Assembly: GCF_030272615.1 (NCBI RefSeq)
Contig: NC_081405.1
Location: 18,930,547-18,994,546 of the forward strand
DNA length: 64,000 nt
From: Cryptomeria japonica
Lineage: Eukaryota > Streptophyta > Pinopsida > Cupressales > Cupressaceae
Reading direction: 5' to 3'
The first letter of the stretch is position 1. The number at the start of each line of letters is the position of its first letter. The notes under the pieces were generated by a model that saw nothing but the letters and a program-made list of their open reading frames with translations, did no database searches and had not been told where the DNA came from. The translations under genes and the position numbers were made by a program. This document shows, in pieces, positions 1 through 11,192 of the stretch.

Positions 1-1796
1 TTCTCTACCATTGAGCTACTACCCCCTTTCTTACCATTCCATTGTTGGCTTGAGTGTAGATTATTTTCAACACCCATTATAACACACATTATAGGTTCTT
101 GGGGCTCCTAACCTAGCCTAGCTTTGATAACATTTTGAGCTACTACTCATGGACTATTTAGGTTACCAAGATATGACCTTCTATTTGTTGTTAGAATGTG
201 ATCTATGACTAAGTATTAGAGGATATTACTAACTTGGGTATCATACTTTTATGTGTCTCTGACATGACTCCTAGTAACTATATAAGGATCTTACTAGTCC
301 TAGATCTATGCCTTGTCTTTTTGATATGGTTCCTAGTAAGAATATATGAATCTTATAGGTTCTAAATGTCATAACTTTGTGTTTTGCATGCTCCATGTGT
401 GTTACAAATGTTACTCATATTACTCACTTTGTACTTCCCTTTTATCTCAATATTGTATATTGACAATATCATAAGTCTTGGGAGCTACCACCTTTCTAAA
501 CATGTAGTCATCTTGACTCTTCAATATCTTGTTGAAATAATATTTGGTTTCTCCATATTTTCCCAAGAGTACATGAGTGTAATTTCATACTCTTGCTAAG
601 AGGGGGTTAAATATTGCATCATAAGTTGTATCTCTTTATAAATATACACTAGGTTTGGACTCACTTTAGTGGTTGTGCCTTATTTATTCCTAATTGTACT
701 TAGGTTTGAGAATGATTCCATAAATTTGGTTCACTCCCTTATTCATTATGTTCCTCATGGCTCAATTTTCTAGGACTAGGGTTTTGGGAACCCCTATTCA
801 TGGAAATTGGACCTAAAATTTGAAAGATGAATGTTGGATTCGCAGATAGTAGGAATTTCCTCTCCAAATTTGGACTTTTCCAAGAGTTCAATTTGAAAAG
901 GTGCAAGTTGCATATAGATACAAGTCTATTTATCATTTCAAACCCATATCAACTCCAACCCACATCTACCAATTTTTCAATCAAGCAATTCAAATCAATT
1001 GAGCATAGATCTATAATCAAGGAACAAGCCATTCAAAGATACAACTTCGTTACATAAGTTATGATCAACTATATTATGTTTTTCCATGATGAAATCATAC
1101 ACTAACATGTTCTAGAAACATTAAGGCTTGTGTGGAACTTCATGCCAAGCATTTCAAAATTGAGGTATATTTGTTAATTTTTTATTTACATTTATGTTTG
1201 GAACATATTAACACAAACTCTAATGTTATGAAGCTTCCTCTAATAGATACCTCCCTAGAACTGGTTCAAGATGACTCTCACGCACATTTGTAAACGTGCA
1301 AGGAAACACAATAGACAAAAAAAATAGTAGAAAAGGAAGATGGTTTTCCAGCTAAAGACCTTAACATAAAACATGAAAAAATTTAAGTAACTATCTGTAA
1401 CTACCTCACTGTTAGAGGGGGTGTGGTTGATAACTATAAAAATAGTTTGACAATGGCCTCTCCTACTCTATCTTCTAATGAGAACTGGAAACTCATCAAT
1501 GCTACCCGTGAAAGGTTGATCCTTTAACCGGTTAGCTCATTCTTCATTGTGTATACATCCTAGTGGCATGGTAGGGGTAGGGTGGGAGAGAGAGAAAAGA
1601 GAAAGAGAGGTCGATTGCCCTCTGTGCCATATAGAATTCATGGTGGTGAAAGGGGAAGACAAAACATCGACAACCAAGGCATGGGGGCAACATTAAAAGA
1701 CTTTCGATGATGTTGACCTAAGAACGGCAAAGCATGGGTAGTTGTGAAATGCAGTGGATAGCTCAAGCAATGGGTGGGATGCAAGCAATTCCTCAT
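1..1796. other. Left-edge stretch without a recognisable gene
   Basis: I see no coding region, RNA gene or clear repeat boundary here. Open frames are short and show no family resemblance. The stretch may be the 3' internal region of the Copia element whose polypurine tract lies at 2540, but no Copia protein domain is legible. The base composition is AT-rich, like the rest of the non-coding DNA in the window. Confidence 0.5.
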
Positions 1797-2030
1797 ATAT
1801 GCAAATCAATGAATGAAGGTGAAGATTCAACTACCTCGAATGGTGAAGATTCTACCCAAACAATTCCTCATATTATGCAAATATTATGCAAAACTAAAAT
1901 TCCTCATGCAAATATTATGCAAATCCGAAGATTCTATGAATGAAGGTGAAGATTCAGCAATTCCTCATATTATGAAAATCCAAAATGAAGGTGAAGATTC
2001 TACCTCGAATGGCGAGTGTTCAAAAGTACC
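1797..2030 (+). repeat. Irregular minisatellite of two interleaved motifs
   Basis: Two short motifs alternate. One is GAATGAAGGTGAAGATTC, often followed by TACCTCGAATGG. The other is AATTCCTCATATTATGCAAA. Each recurs three to five times, whole or shortened, and the order is shuffled rather than strictly tandem. Short open frames cross the block, but their repetitive content suggests repeat DNA rather than a gene. Confidence 0.6.
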
Positions 2031-2539
2031 TCAAATGGTGAGTGTGTCATTTGATCTTACCAGGGGTTGAGGTCGACGCGGAAGCCTGCGCGAGATTGAA
2101 TGCACAAATGACTTGCCCTCTTTCTTTTTTATTAGTATAATGCCCATTGTCATCAAAATTTTGATGAACGTGGGCACTTTTTTGAAAAAACAAAAACAAA
2201 TTTCATTGCTAGTGCCTTCTCCATCGAAACCAAATGTGAAATTACTGTCGGAATTCCGACAAATTCGAGCAATTTTTAAAAAAAAATCAAATTTGGTCAC
2301 AATATACCTTCTCCGTCGGAAACCTCAGTCAGAATTCTAGACCAAATGTATTAGAGTAAATTTTTGGCCCTTTGTCATTGTTGTCGAAGGGGGAGTAGTG
2401 TTAGATAATAGTAGTACCTTTATGCAAACTTACAGTGTCTAGCAGAACCTTTATGCAAACTTACAGTTGCTAGTTCAGTATTTCAGTTATTATTTTGACA
2501 AAATTCTAATGTATAACTTTATAAATTGTCATCAATGAC
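2031..2539. other. Probable 3' untranslated internal region of a Copia element
   Basis: There is no protein domain. A purine run near 2385 (GAAGGGGGAGTAG) and the phrase GTCATCAATGACAAAGGGGGAGA just before 2550 are typical of the DNA before the 3' LTR in plant Copia elements. A short direct repeat (CTTTATGCAAACTTACAG) occurs twice between 2415 and 2467. Confidence 0.45.
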
Positions 2540-2550
2540 AAAGGGGGAGA
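2540..2550 (+). promoter_or_regulatory. Polypurine tract of the outer Copia element
   Basis: AAAGGGGGAGA immediately precedes TGTTTGCC, which starts the putative 3' LTR at 2552. In LTR retrotransposons this purine run primes plus-strand DNA synthesis and sits directly before the 3' LTR. Confidence 0.6.
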
Positions 2551-2551
2551 T

Positions 2552-3214
2552 TGTTTGCCTATTTCCATTGATGTCTTGGATTTGATTCGGTCTGGCATGT
2601 ATGTAGTTGATTCAGTCTAGTTTTCTCTAGCACATGATATTTTGCAATGTATATATATATACTTATTTCATGCAGCTTTGAGGTTTGTTATTTACTCTTT
2701 TCAGAAGATGTTTTGGGTTTGGTCCCACCCAAATGCATTGAGAGAAGATTATTTGTGACGTCTTTTGGTCTGGTCCTATCCAGATGTGTTGGAATCGTGT
2801 TCTTCAAGGTGATTTACGTTTCAAATTGGAAGCCAACACTGCATGGAGATATTTTGATTGATGTAACGTGTGGATAGCTTGGTCTCACACATTCTGGTTG
2901 AGCTAACTCATTATAATAATTGATGCGGATATATATTGTCATTAGTGTTGCATGTTAGGATCATGGTTGTTGAAAAACAACTATTTTGTGTATTGTGTGC
3001 ATATGTGAAAAAGTTTGTGGATGTAAATATTGTAATGCAAATTAAGTACAATGAATGTGTAAGACAATTTTGTGTGCTTAAAAGGAACTTTAACCTAAGC
3101 ATATGTCAAATGCTACTATAACAGTTCAATTTTGTGTACTCCATAATTTAGCAATGAGCCTTTTGTATTTGGGTAGTGAGCCCAAACTGATAGTGAGCCA
3201 CTCCTTGTACTATG
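2552..3214 (+). mobile_element. Outer Copia 3' LTR, left part (split by gypsy A)
   Basis: This starts with TG right after the polypurine tract and is cut at 3214 by gypsy A. The TSD ctatg at 3210-3214 recurs at 34933-34937, so the LTR resumes at 34938. The resumed part ends with the phrase GATTCACCCCTCCTCTCTTAG, of a type often found near the end of plant Copia LTRs. No second LTR of this element is in the window, so the 5' end would lie off the left edge. Confidence 0.5.
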
Positions 3215-4152
3215 TGTAACGTCATAAAATTGTGACCCTTGCAATTTTCAACTGCATTTGGGTCTTTGCATTGGTGGACAAATCCCTAAGTCTGATTGGA
3301 GACCTGAGACATGCTCAAAACATCAGTAACTTGCATTTTCTAACACCCTGCATAGCCTTTTTATCACTGTCTGTCTTGAATTAGGGCAGGACAGGGGCAT
3401 GGTGCCATTGTCCTAGCCCTATTTTGGGCCTCTCTTGATCAAACTTTGCATTGGGCTTGTCAATTGTGAGAGAGAAATTTTTTTCCTATGTTGGCCTAAG
3501 ATAGAAAATTAGCTAAATACCCCTAATTGGCAAGTATATAAGGAGCATTTTCCCCTCCTATTTGCATAAGAAAAAGTAAGGTGAACAAGAAAAAATCCTC
3601 CATTATCATCATCAAACATTCAAGCATTCAAGCATCCCTTCAAGCATTTAGCATTTCAAGTCTCCTTTCAAGGAGAGGTATTGCATTCAAGTCAAGGATT
3701 CAACCATTGAAGAGGAGATCCCTATCAAATCCAATTCCACATATCCTTTCAAGCAATTTGATTAACATTTCAATTGCATCCCCTTCTTCAAGGTGGATTT
3801 TACTTCAAACATTTCCTTTCGTTTACTTGCAAAAAAATTCATTCACTTGGTTAATTCCAAAATGGGGTTTGACCTGAAGGCAAACCCCCAATCCCAACAA
3901 CATTTTCCTCTCTTTTTTGTGTGTAGGTTGCAAGTGTGCGACTATAATTGTAGGTTTAGGCTTCATTTTCAAGGACGGAAAAACCCTTTTCAGTGCACAG
4001 ATTTTTTGGAGGACCAAGTGCAACTTCAACCCGGTCCTGACAACTTTTGCTCAAATTTGCAGGGAAGCTTCATCTCAACATTTTACTGCTAATTCCAAGT
4101 GCACAACTTCATCCCGCATCTTTATCTCAAGATATAATTGCTTCTTTATCAT
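3215..4152 (+). mobile_element. Gypsy A 5' LTR, left part
   Basis: The sequence aligns with 15444-16390, which is the matching part of the 3' LTR, and is clearly similar with scattered differences. It starts TGTAACGTCATAAA. It is interrupted at 4152 by the nested Copia-type element and resumes at 9795. The segment around 3388-3414 can fold into an AGGACA/TGTCCT hairpin. Confidence 0.85.
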
Positions 4153-4615
4153 TGTTGGTGTAAATAATTATTCATCTTGGATATTATTACCCCTTACTTA
4201 AGTTTACTTAGGAAATGCATTTCATAGTAGTTTGGGTATGAGACACTTGGGTGTTTGTGCCACATTGGGATAGTGTGTGTAGGAGAACTTATACCTTTTG
4301 TGGACTTATCTTGTTGTTACATTCCACATTCAGTGGGTGACCCACCTCATGTGGAATATTATATTGTTTCTCCTACCTACCCACACTTATTTCCTACCTG
4401 CCCTTGTTTCTTATTGAGCCACATGTCATGTTTGTGTGCTCACATATCCATATAGCCTTGCCTATATAAGCAAGCTCATATTCATTGTATGTAACAATTG
4501 ATGATCTAGTTGATCAGTATTTTCATCTTGATAGAATACAGTTTATTTCTATCATCTATTTTGTTCTCTCTTATTTGTGGTTTCCATTGCCTCTTGATCT
4601 TGGCAAAATCTCAAA
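4153..4615 (+). mobile_element. 5' LTR of the nested Copia-type element
   Basis: It starts TGTTGGTG. The right end reads CTCAAA, where the 3' LTR has CTCACA, so the terminal CA has probably mutated to AA. Its length equals that of the 3' LTR. A TATA-like run (CCTATATAAGC, 4460-4470) marks a probable LTR promoter. Confidence 0.9.
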
Positions 4616-4628
4616 TGGTATCAGAGCC
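4616..4628 (+). promoter_or_regulatory. Primer-binding site (initiator tRNA-Met type)
   Basis: TGGTATCAGAGCC directly abuts the LTR. This is the standard plant Copia primer-binding site, complementary to the 3' end of initiator methionine tRNA, and it primes minus-strand DNA synthesis. Confidence 0.93.
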
Positions 4629-5445
4629 ATTAGAGTATCATTGGTTTGTCAATTGAGAGAAATTTAATGTTATTTGGGGTTTTCATTTTTGGAGCTTTCT
4701 ATTGCAGGTTATTATTGGACCTTGATGGCTCAAATATGAGGTCACCATTGGATTGAGGAGGTCCAAGAAAGTCATTTTTTCCTTTTGTTTCATCCAAATC
4801 GGCCTTCGAAGGCCAAATCTAGAGACATTTGAAGTTCGAAGCTGTAGCAGAAATTTTCCAGAAATTATAATTTTGCAAGCAATTTTCAAATAGCGATATC
4901 TCACTCATCCGGACTCCTCTTTTCGACAAATATTTTTTGTTTTGGGGTAGAATTTCATGATCTATATAGTGGTGCAGGATTTTTCTATTTTTCGAATACA
5001 AGTTTTTTGGAAATCATGAAATCCCGATTTTTACAACTTTGGAGGCTTCATTTGGGCTCATATGGACTCCTTTTTAGGTGCCATTTTTTTTTAAGTGCAT
5101 ATTTTTTCATCTACTTTCATAATCTACCATTTGTTTGTAGTAATTTTAAGTAGAAATTGTACTTTCAGTATTTGGCCATTTTTGGCATATTTGGTACTTG
5201 CATTTTGCTTGGATCTCAGTTTAGATCACTAGCAGTACTTGTTGAAGTCTCTTATATCTCATTTTCAGAAGTTGTAAATTGAAATCATAAGTCCACTTTT
5301 CCTTGTTTTGCAAGTGGCCCATTATATACGCACTAAGTATAAAGTGTCAAATCACCATTTGGGGGGGTTTCTTGATTGAGTATTTTGGGGGGGGCTCTTG
5401 TGTGATTGTACTTCTCTTTATCTTGTGTTTTTTCATTTTAGTGCT

Positions 5446-8400
5446 ATGGGTTCTCCTAAATTTCCACTTTTAACTCCTCATAATTATGCATCATGGAAGA
5501 TTAAGGCATGGAGTAAACTAATGGAAAAAGGACTCATTCATTATGTAAATGAAACTATAACAACACCTCCTGATCCTAAGGTTGATCCTAATGCTCAAAT
5601 TGAATGTCTTACTAAGAATGTTATGGCACTTGGAACTCTTAGAAAGTATGTATTAGATGACCTCATTTTTCACATTGATAAGTGTACAACAATTAAAGAG
5701 GCTTGGGATATTTTTAGAAAATTGTATGGTCAAGTTGATGAGATTAAGGGCTACAAACTTGATAGTGAACTCACAACTTTGGATCCCAAGGATTTTGATA
5801 CAATCCAAGATTATGTCACAAAAGCAACTGAGCTAAGAGCAAAGCTAAAGTATTGTGGAATTGACAAAATGGATGCTCAATTGGTTTATAACTTGTTGGA
5901 CAAGTTTCCTTCAGACTATGCAGCCTTTGTATCTATCTTTCACACCCATAGGTTAGCTCAAGGTTCCTCATACACTTCTCTCTCATTTGATTCATTCACA
6001 GAGATGTTGATACTTGAGAAATCTATGTTTTGATTAAGTAAAAACAGGTATTTGAAAGGTACCCAAACCTTTTACAAGCCAGGAGAGCAGAAAAGCATAA
6101 AAAAGTGCCTGGTCACTTCAAAAAGTCAAAATGAACCCACCGGATGGGCCCAACATAAAACATCATAACCTAATTACATAAAACTTGGAACAGACAACAA
6201 CAGGAAAGCAAAAGACAGCAAAGAGATAGAACCAAGGACAGCAACTAGAACTAAATACTATTCAGGATCTCCTCAGCGTGAACAACCATTTCTTTCATGT
6301 TGTTTGTTGAGGTCTTCATATCCTCCAGCTCACGACCTTCGATGTCAACCTTATTCTTTGTGTTGGATCTGGTCCTCCTTTCATGACCCTTCTTGTTCAC
6401 TTGCTCTTTATCACCTTCCTTCTCTGAATTGTTCTCGTACCTATTGATAAAGATGTTCATGTTGTCCACCGAAGATTTAAGAATCTGGAAATTTTGATTA
6501 CCAATCTGCTTGACATTGTGCTCCAGCTTGTCAATTCTGCTGCCAAAATCTTTCAGTTTGTTGTCCATTTCCTTTCTATCTCCCATCTCATTGACCTCTT
6601 TCTCTGTGGCTAAGATTTTTCCAACCATACATTCAATAGCTTGCGCATTATGCAGAATGACCACTAACTCTTTAACATGCTCCGCCAAGGGCTTGTCACC
6701 AAATGTAATTTTTGCCATGCCCTGTGTATCTATTTTCAAGCTATTAATATCCTTCACCAGAGTAGTGATGGTCTCACAGAAGGCCTTAATGGTATCTTTG
6801 TCACCACTATCACTTTGACCCCCTTTTTCCTCGTCATGCAGTCCAGTGGTATTCACAGTCTCCACGATTTCCAAATTATCCTTAACCAGGTTACCCTCCC
6901 CTTCTTTGTCCTGACTATCAATCCTCTTATTATCATCATCCTCCTCCTCAGACTCAACCAGAACATAATTGAGATCAAAATTCCTACCCTTTTTAGTGTT
7001 CTTTTTCTGAGCCTTCTTTCCAAAGGCTTTCCCTTTCCTCTTTTTAATAGGTTTTTCCTCAAGGGAATCAGTTTCAGAGTCTAACATTTTAGATTCCACA
7101 ATAATCCTCCTCTTCTTAGCCCTAATCCTCCCTTTTTTGCTAGTTTCTTCCGACTCTCCCTCGGTCTCAGAATCAAAGTTGAAACCACTATCCTTACTTT
7201 CTGTAGTCTCATCTCTGGCATTTTTGCCTTTAATAGGCTTTTCAATGCACTTCCCCTTTATCATTTTGTAAACCAGGACCATGAGCCCCTGGTGGAGGGC
7301 ATGATCACCTTTAGGGTCCTTCTAGATCTCCTTTATAGTATGATCCATTGAATAGGCCAGGTAATAGGGAAGGCTAACCCTTTCACCATTACGGAAATGG
7401 TTAAGAAGGATGAAGTTATGCCCATAAGCCCTGGTAAACCTACCTAAAGTTGAAATCTATGTTGACCACGATGGGGATTCTCAAATCTTCAAAGTCACAA
7501 GCTTTGGTGGCTAACAAAGGAAATCAAAGCAATCAAGGAAAAGGCAAGAATCAAAAGCAACCTAAGTCAAAACTACAACAAGATGGAGCACAATCTTCCT
7601 CTCCACAACAAGGTTATTCACCATTCTCACCTAAGAGGAAATCATATAAGGACAATTTTTTTTGTGGATATTGCAAGAAGTTAGGACATGATGAACATCA
7701 TTGTTACAAGAAGGATATTGATGAGTTGAAGAATCTTCTTGAGAAGAACAAAATTGACATATCTTCTAGAATGTCTACATCAACTTCTTCTTCTAAGGAT
7801 AAAGGAAAGGATCACTCTTTTGGGATAGATAAAGGAAAGGGACAAGCTCTTTGTGCTACTACAAGTCATGATTCAGGGAGATGGCTTCTAGATTCAGGAG
7901 CTTCTCATCATATGGCATCTTTATAGTCTATGTTTTCTACATTTGAGCCTTGCCACATGCTACGGATTTTGATGGGAAATCATACATACATGGATGTGAT
8001 TAGGAAAGGATCTATTGCTATTGGGGATAACTCCTTCAATGATGTGTTGTGTGTACCCCACTTGACAAATAATCTTATTTCCATCTATCAAATCACACAT
8101 GGGGCAACTACGAAAACTGTGGAGTTCACACCTGATTCAGTTATAATTAGAGACTTGGAGAGTGGAGCCATCATTGTGACTGGGGTGGTTGATCATGCAT
8201 CTCGGTTGTACTCTTTTTTAGATTTTTGTCCTATTGATGAGGTTGATTCTTCCTATGTTGATGATTCAAATTTTGAGGAGAACTTTGGGCATTTGAACTT
8301 GGGGATTCTCACATGTGACCCTGTTCTTGAGCCTTGCATTACATCTCCTCCTCTTGATATCACACCACCTATTGCACCTGATGATGCAGCTAGTGCGACA

Positions 8401-8508
8401 ATTTTGGCTTCTTATGATTCAGTGCAGCAGGATATTTCATGTCTTCCAACTTCAGTTGATTGGGATGCCTACTTGATAGACATTGTAGGTTTGTTTATGG
8501 AGTCCTAA
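5446..8508 (+). CDS. Copia Gag-protease ORF, interrupted by a LINE and one stop codon
   Basis: The ATG at 5446 opens a Copia Gag of the DUF4219/UBN2 type (start MGSPKFPLLTPHNYASWK), which forms the capsid-like particle. The frame runs to 6029, is broken by the inserted LINE, and resumes in the same frame at 7464 because the insertion is 1434 bp. It then shows a Lys/Gln-rich linker, a CCHC zinc knuckle (CGYCKKLGHDEHHC, about 7672-7713) and the protease active site (WLLDSGASHHM, about 7884-7915). A TAG at 7924-7926 interrupts the protease. The continuation (7930-8508) has the expected protease C-terminus and a segment (NFGHLNLGIL) resembling the start of the pre-integrase domain, then turns acidic. 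No integrase or RT follows. The ORF is degenerate and is probably not expressed intact. Confidence 0.85.
6030..7451 (-). mobile_element. 5'-truncated LINE copy carrying only the third ORF and 3' end
   Basis: The insertion is bounded by a perfect 12-bp TSD, GAAATCTATGTT, at 6018-6029 and 7452-7463, as expected from target-primed reverse transcription. Its minus-strand sequence matches the last part of the larger LINE at 35159-42422, covering the third ORF and the 3' untranslated region. Its 3' end on the minus strand is CTTAATCAA rather than a long poly-A. The 5' end is truncated inside the third ORF. Confidence 0.88.
6251..7451 (-). pseudogene. LINE third-ORF protein, C-terminal part
   Basis: Reading down from 7451, the frame gives a conserved block (YGHNFILLNHFRNGERVSLP) matching the larger LINE (YGYHFVLLNHFRHDEKVNFP). 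A TAG lies near 7325, and from 7282 the frame is open to 6251. This part has a Lys-rich basic stretch, acidic Ser/Glu runs and a long region with heptad-like hydrophobic spacing that suggests a coiled coil. Both copies end alike (AEEILNSI here, AEDLLKTI in the other). The function is unknown. The family resembles proteins I recall only from plant repeats. The 5' part is missing because of LINE truncation. Confidence 0.7.
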
Positions 8509-8887
8509 ATTACATGCATATTTTGGAGACACCATTGATGACATTCATCTTCTCTTTGATGAAGATGATCCTTCTTTTATTGTTGTGAGGGATCACTCTA
8601 ACCCTCTTGTGCATTCTCTACATGATCAATCTTTAGAGGTTGACATGATTGTGGATACTTTTGTACAACACTTGGAGGAGGTCTCTTTATTTTTTGAGGA
8701 GAAATATGAGTCTTTGGATATTGTTCTACATTCATCTCCACTAGATCTTGGAGTGCCTTTTTCAGCAGTGTGGTGTAGTTTACCACCTTTGGAGGGGGTA
8801 AATTTTAGCATCGACATGGGGACACTTGAGCAATTTTTCAGAGATTCCTTTCATCGTGAGTATCTTTCCTACATCTTCCCTTCATGA
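8509..8887 (+). pseudogene. Acidic C-terminal extension of the Copia Gag-protease, shifted frame
   Basis: After the stop at 8508 an open frame in another register continues (SPKLHAYFGDTIDDIHLLF) to 8887, so a one-base frameshift near 8500 probably separates two parts of one protein. It is rich in Asp, Glu, Leu and Phe and matches no Copia domain I know. It occupies the place where integrase should begin. It could be a novel C-terminal domain or deletion-joined filler. Confidence 0.4.
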
Positions 8888-9317
8888 TAGGGGAGACTTC
8901 ATGGATCCACCTTTGGTTTTGTTTCTTCCTAAGGGGAGGAACGTGGTTCGATGTTCGTGGAGCAGTTTCTTCATTCATCATCGAGCTTCTATCATTGGTG
9001 CAGATTCCACATTAAGGGGGGCTTCTTAGTCTCTCTTCTTCTTCTTTGATATGGGGGGGACTTTTTCCTTACATGGGGTTTTGTCCTTCGCATACTTCTA
9101 TGAGATTTCTTTGTATCTAGTGTTTATCTCTCTTTTGGGGGAGGGTTTTTTCCCATTGGGTTTTTCTCTCTTTCCCCACTTTGTGAGAGATTTCATTGCA
9201 TTGGTTTGCATGCATTTGCATTTGTACATGGGTACCTAACATGGCCTAGTAGTCGGGACCCATCTTGCATTGCTTAGTTGCATTGTAGAATTAAGTGCAT
9301 TCCCCTAAGTTGCACTT
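8888..9317 (+). other. 3' untranslated region of the nested Copia-type element
   Basis: This is non-coding, T-rich DNA with repeated runs of five to seven G (near 8892, 8934, 9014, 9052 and 9135) before the final polypurine tract. No domain is visible. The repeated G-runs look like several degenerate copies of a polypurine tract. Confidence 0.55.
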
Positions 9318-9326
9318 AAGGGGGGG
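9318..9326 (+). promoter_or_regulatory. Polypurine tract of the nested Copia-type element
   Basis: AAGGGGGGG lies immediately before TGTTGGTG of the 3' LTR, the place where plus-strand synthesis is primed. Confidence 0.85.
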
Positions 9327-9789
9327 TGTTGGTGTAAATAATTATTCATCTTGGATATTATTACACCTTACTTAAATTTACTTAGGAAATGCATCTCATA
9401 GTAGTTTGGGAATGAGACACTTGGGTGTTTGTGCCACATTATGATAGTGTGTGTAGGAGAATTTCTACCTTTTGTGGACTTATCTTGTTGTTACATTCCA
9501 CATTCAGTGGGTGATCCACCTCATGTGGAATATTATATCGTTTCTCCTACCTACCCACACGTATTTCCTACCTACCCTTGTTTCTTATTGAGCCACATGT
9601 CATGTTTGTGTGCTCACATATCCATATAGCCTTGCCTATATAAGCAGGCTCATATTCATTGTATGTAACGATTGATAATCTAGTTGATCAGTATTTTCAT
9701 CTTGATAGAATACAGTTTATTTCTATCATCTATTTTGTTCTCTCTTATTTGTGCTTTCCATTGCCTCTTGATCTTGGCAAAATCTCACA
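9327..9789 (+). mobile_element. 3' LTR of the nested Copia-type element
   Basis: It is 463 bp and collinear with 4153-4615. It starts TGTTGGTG and ends CTCACA, followed by the TSD atcat at 9790-9794. Confidence 0.92.
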
Positions 9790-9794
9790 ATCAT

Positions 9795-10061
9795 TTCTAC
9801 ACTTAGTCTCAATTTTCTTAATTCAACTTGCCTATTTTAAAAGAGGGTTAATTTACTTTCCTAATACACTCCAAATTCCCTAAAATTCACTTAGCATTCA
9901 ATCTCCTCCCATCGGGATCAGACCTAGTGAATTCAACCCCCTCTTTTAAATGGAATATGTGTGAGAAGTTGAAGGTGATCCTTTGTGAAACGTTCATCCC
10001 TCCATTGAGGGGAGTAAAGCTTTCCACTTGATCTCCCCTCATCACTTTTCACCACATTGCA
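9795..10061 (+). mobile_element. Gypsy A 5' LTR, right part
   Basis: It continues the LTR broken at 4152. The join TTTATCAT/TTCTACAC reproduces the uninterrupted order seen at 16400-16420. It ends in CA at 10061, before the primer-binding site. The last portion matches 34829-34932, the other end of the split 3' LTR. Confidence 0.85.
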
Positions 10062-10064
10062 TTT

Positions 10065-10079
10065 TGGTGAACCCGACGT
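10065..10079 (+). promoter_or_regulatory. Gypsy A primer-binding site
   Basis: TGGTGAACCCGACGT starts 3 bases after the LTR end, in the position and TGG-initial form of a gypsy primer-binding site. I cannot assign the tRNA with certainty. Confidence 0.65.
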
Positions 10080-11192
10080 CTTACATGCTTACATTGAAAA
10101 TTATTGCACGTTTTTCATTTACAAGTTTAATTTTCTTACAATTTACCAAAACTTAGAGGTTAATTCATTCAAAACCCTAGTTGTTAAAAGTGGAATTGAA
10201 CTTGTATTTTGCAAAAATTGCTATCTATTGTCTTAGATCTGAAAATTACATTGCTTGTCCAATTCAATTCTTTCATTGATGTGTTCAATTTGCAAATTAC
10301 TTTACAAAATTAAGTGGTTAATTGTCAAAACCCTAATTTTCAAACATCAATTTGAACTTGTGCAAAAAGTTGATTTACATTTAATTTTCAGATTTGTGAC
10401 TGTTTTCAGACTTTTCTTCTTGCCTAAAATTCAAATTTTCAATTTCCCTCCTTTTCCCAAAATTCAAAGTTTTAAAATTCAGTGGTTCGCTCCTAAAACC
10501 CTGATTTTCAAATTTAATTAGATTTTGTGCAAAATTCAATCAATTTCAGCCAATTTCAGTTTTCTAAATATTATCTAAGGTGGCCCTATCCATTAGGTTT
10601 GACCTTTTTTCAAAACCCTAATAGGGTCCTATTTCGACATTCAAACCTTAATTTCACCTATCTAGAGATCGTTAAATCAATCAATTTTGGGGGGTTAGCT
10701 CTCAAATCATCATAGCTTTCATCCCTGAAAATTTCTAAAAAAGTTGGGAGGACTGGGTACACTTTCAACTTGATCCCTGGTTTTTTTTCCAAAATTTTGG
10801 GAGATTGTTATGACTATATTTAATTGCTTAAATCCAGAAAATTGGCTGATTTTATCGAATTTTTATCCCCTAAAATTGAAAGTACTTCCCAATTTCAACA
10901 TTACAACTTTCAAGGAAACATTTAAAATTAAGTGGTTAATTATAATCTGCCCTAATTTTATGATCTTAATTTTATCAATTTTAAATTTGAAATTAAGTTG
11001 TATCCCATTGGCCCTAATTTTAATTTTTAATCTATTTTCATTAATTATAAATCTTTCTTGGAGATTGTATCATTTCCTCTTTCCACGAAGTTCAAATTGT
11101 GTAATCATCATTTTTTTGAATTTTGCATTATTCAATTTGGCAAACTTTGTTCCCACAATTCAAAATTCAAATTCAAATTTTCCCTCTAGTGC
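10080..11192 (+). repeat. Gypsy A leader with degenerate repeats of about 165 bp
   Basis: No ORF of interest is present. A phrase of the type AAGTGGTTAATT..CAAAACCCTAATTTTCAAA recurs in decayed form near 10150, 10320, 10490, 10610 and 10930. This suggests an old tandem array in the untranslated leader. Several copies contain AAACCCTAA-like boxes, which resemble plant telo-box motifs, though this may be coincidence. Confidence 0.5.

Larger units (their letters stand above)
4153..9789 (+). mobile_element. Non-autonomous Copia-type element with Gag and protease only
   Basis: Two 463-bp LTRs (4153-4615 and 9327-9789) differ at roughly 17 positions by eye. A perfect 5-bp TSD atcat lies at 4148-4152 and 9790-9794. 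The primer-binding site TGGTATCAGAGCC follows the 5' LTR directly, and a polypurine tract precedes the 3' LTR. The interior encodes Copia Gag, a zinc knuckle and a protease, then trails into a pre-integrase-like segment and an unrecognised acidic segment. Integrase, RT and RNase H are absent. A truncated LINE (6030-7451) is nested in the gag ORF. Confidence 0.9.

Noticed and set aside
10165-10620. AAACCCTAA boxes as interstitial telomere repeats
   Set aside because: The boxes are isolated, about 120-165 bp apart and not tandem.
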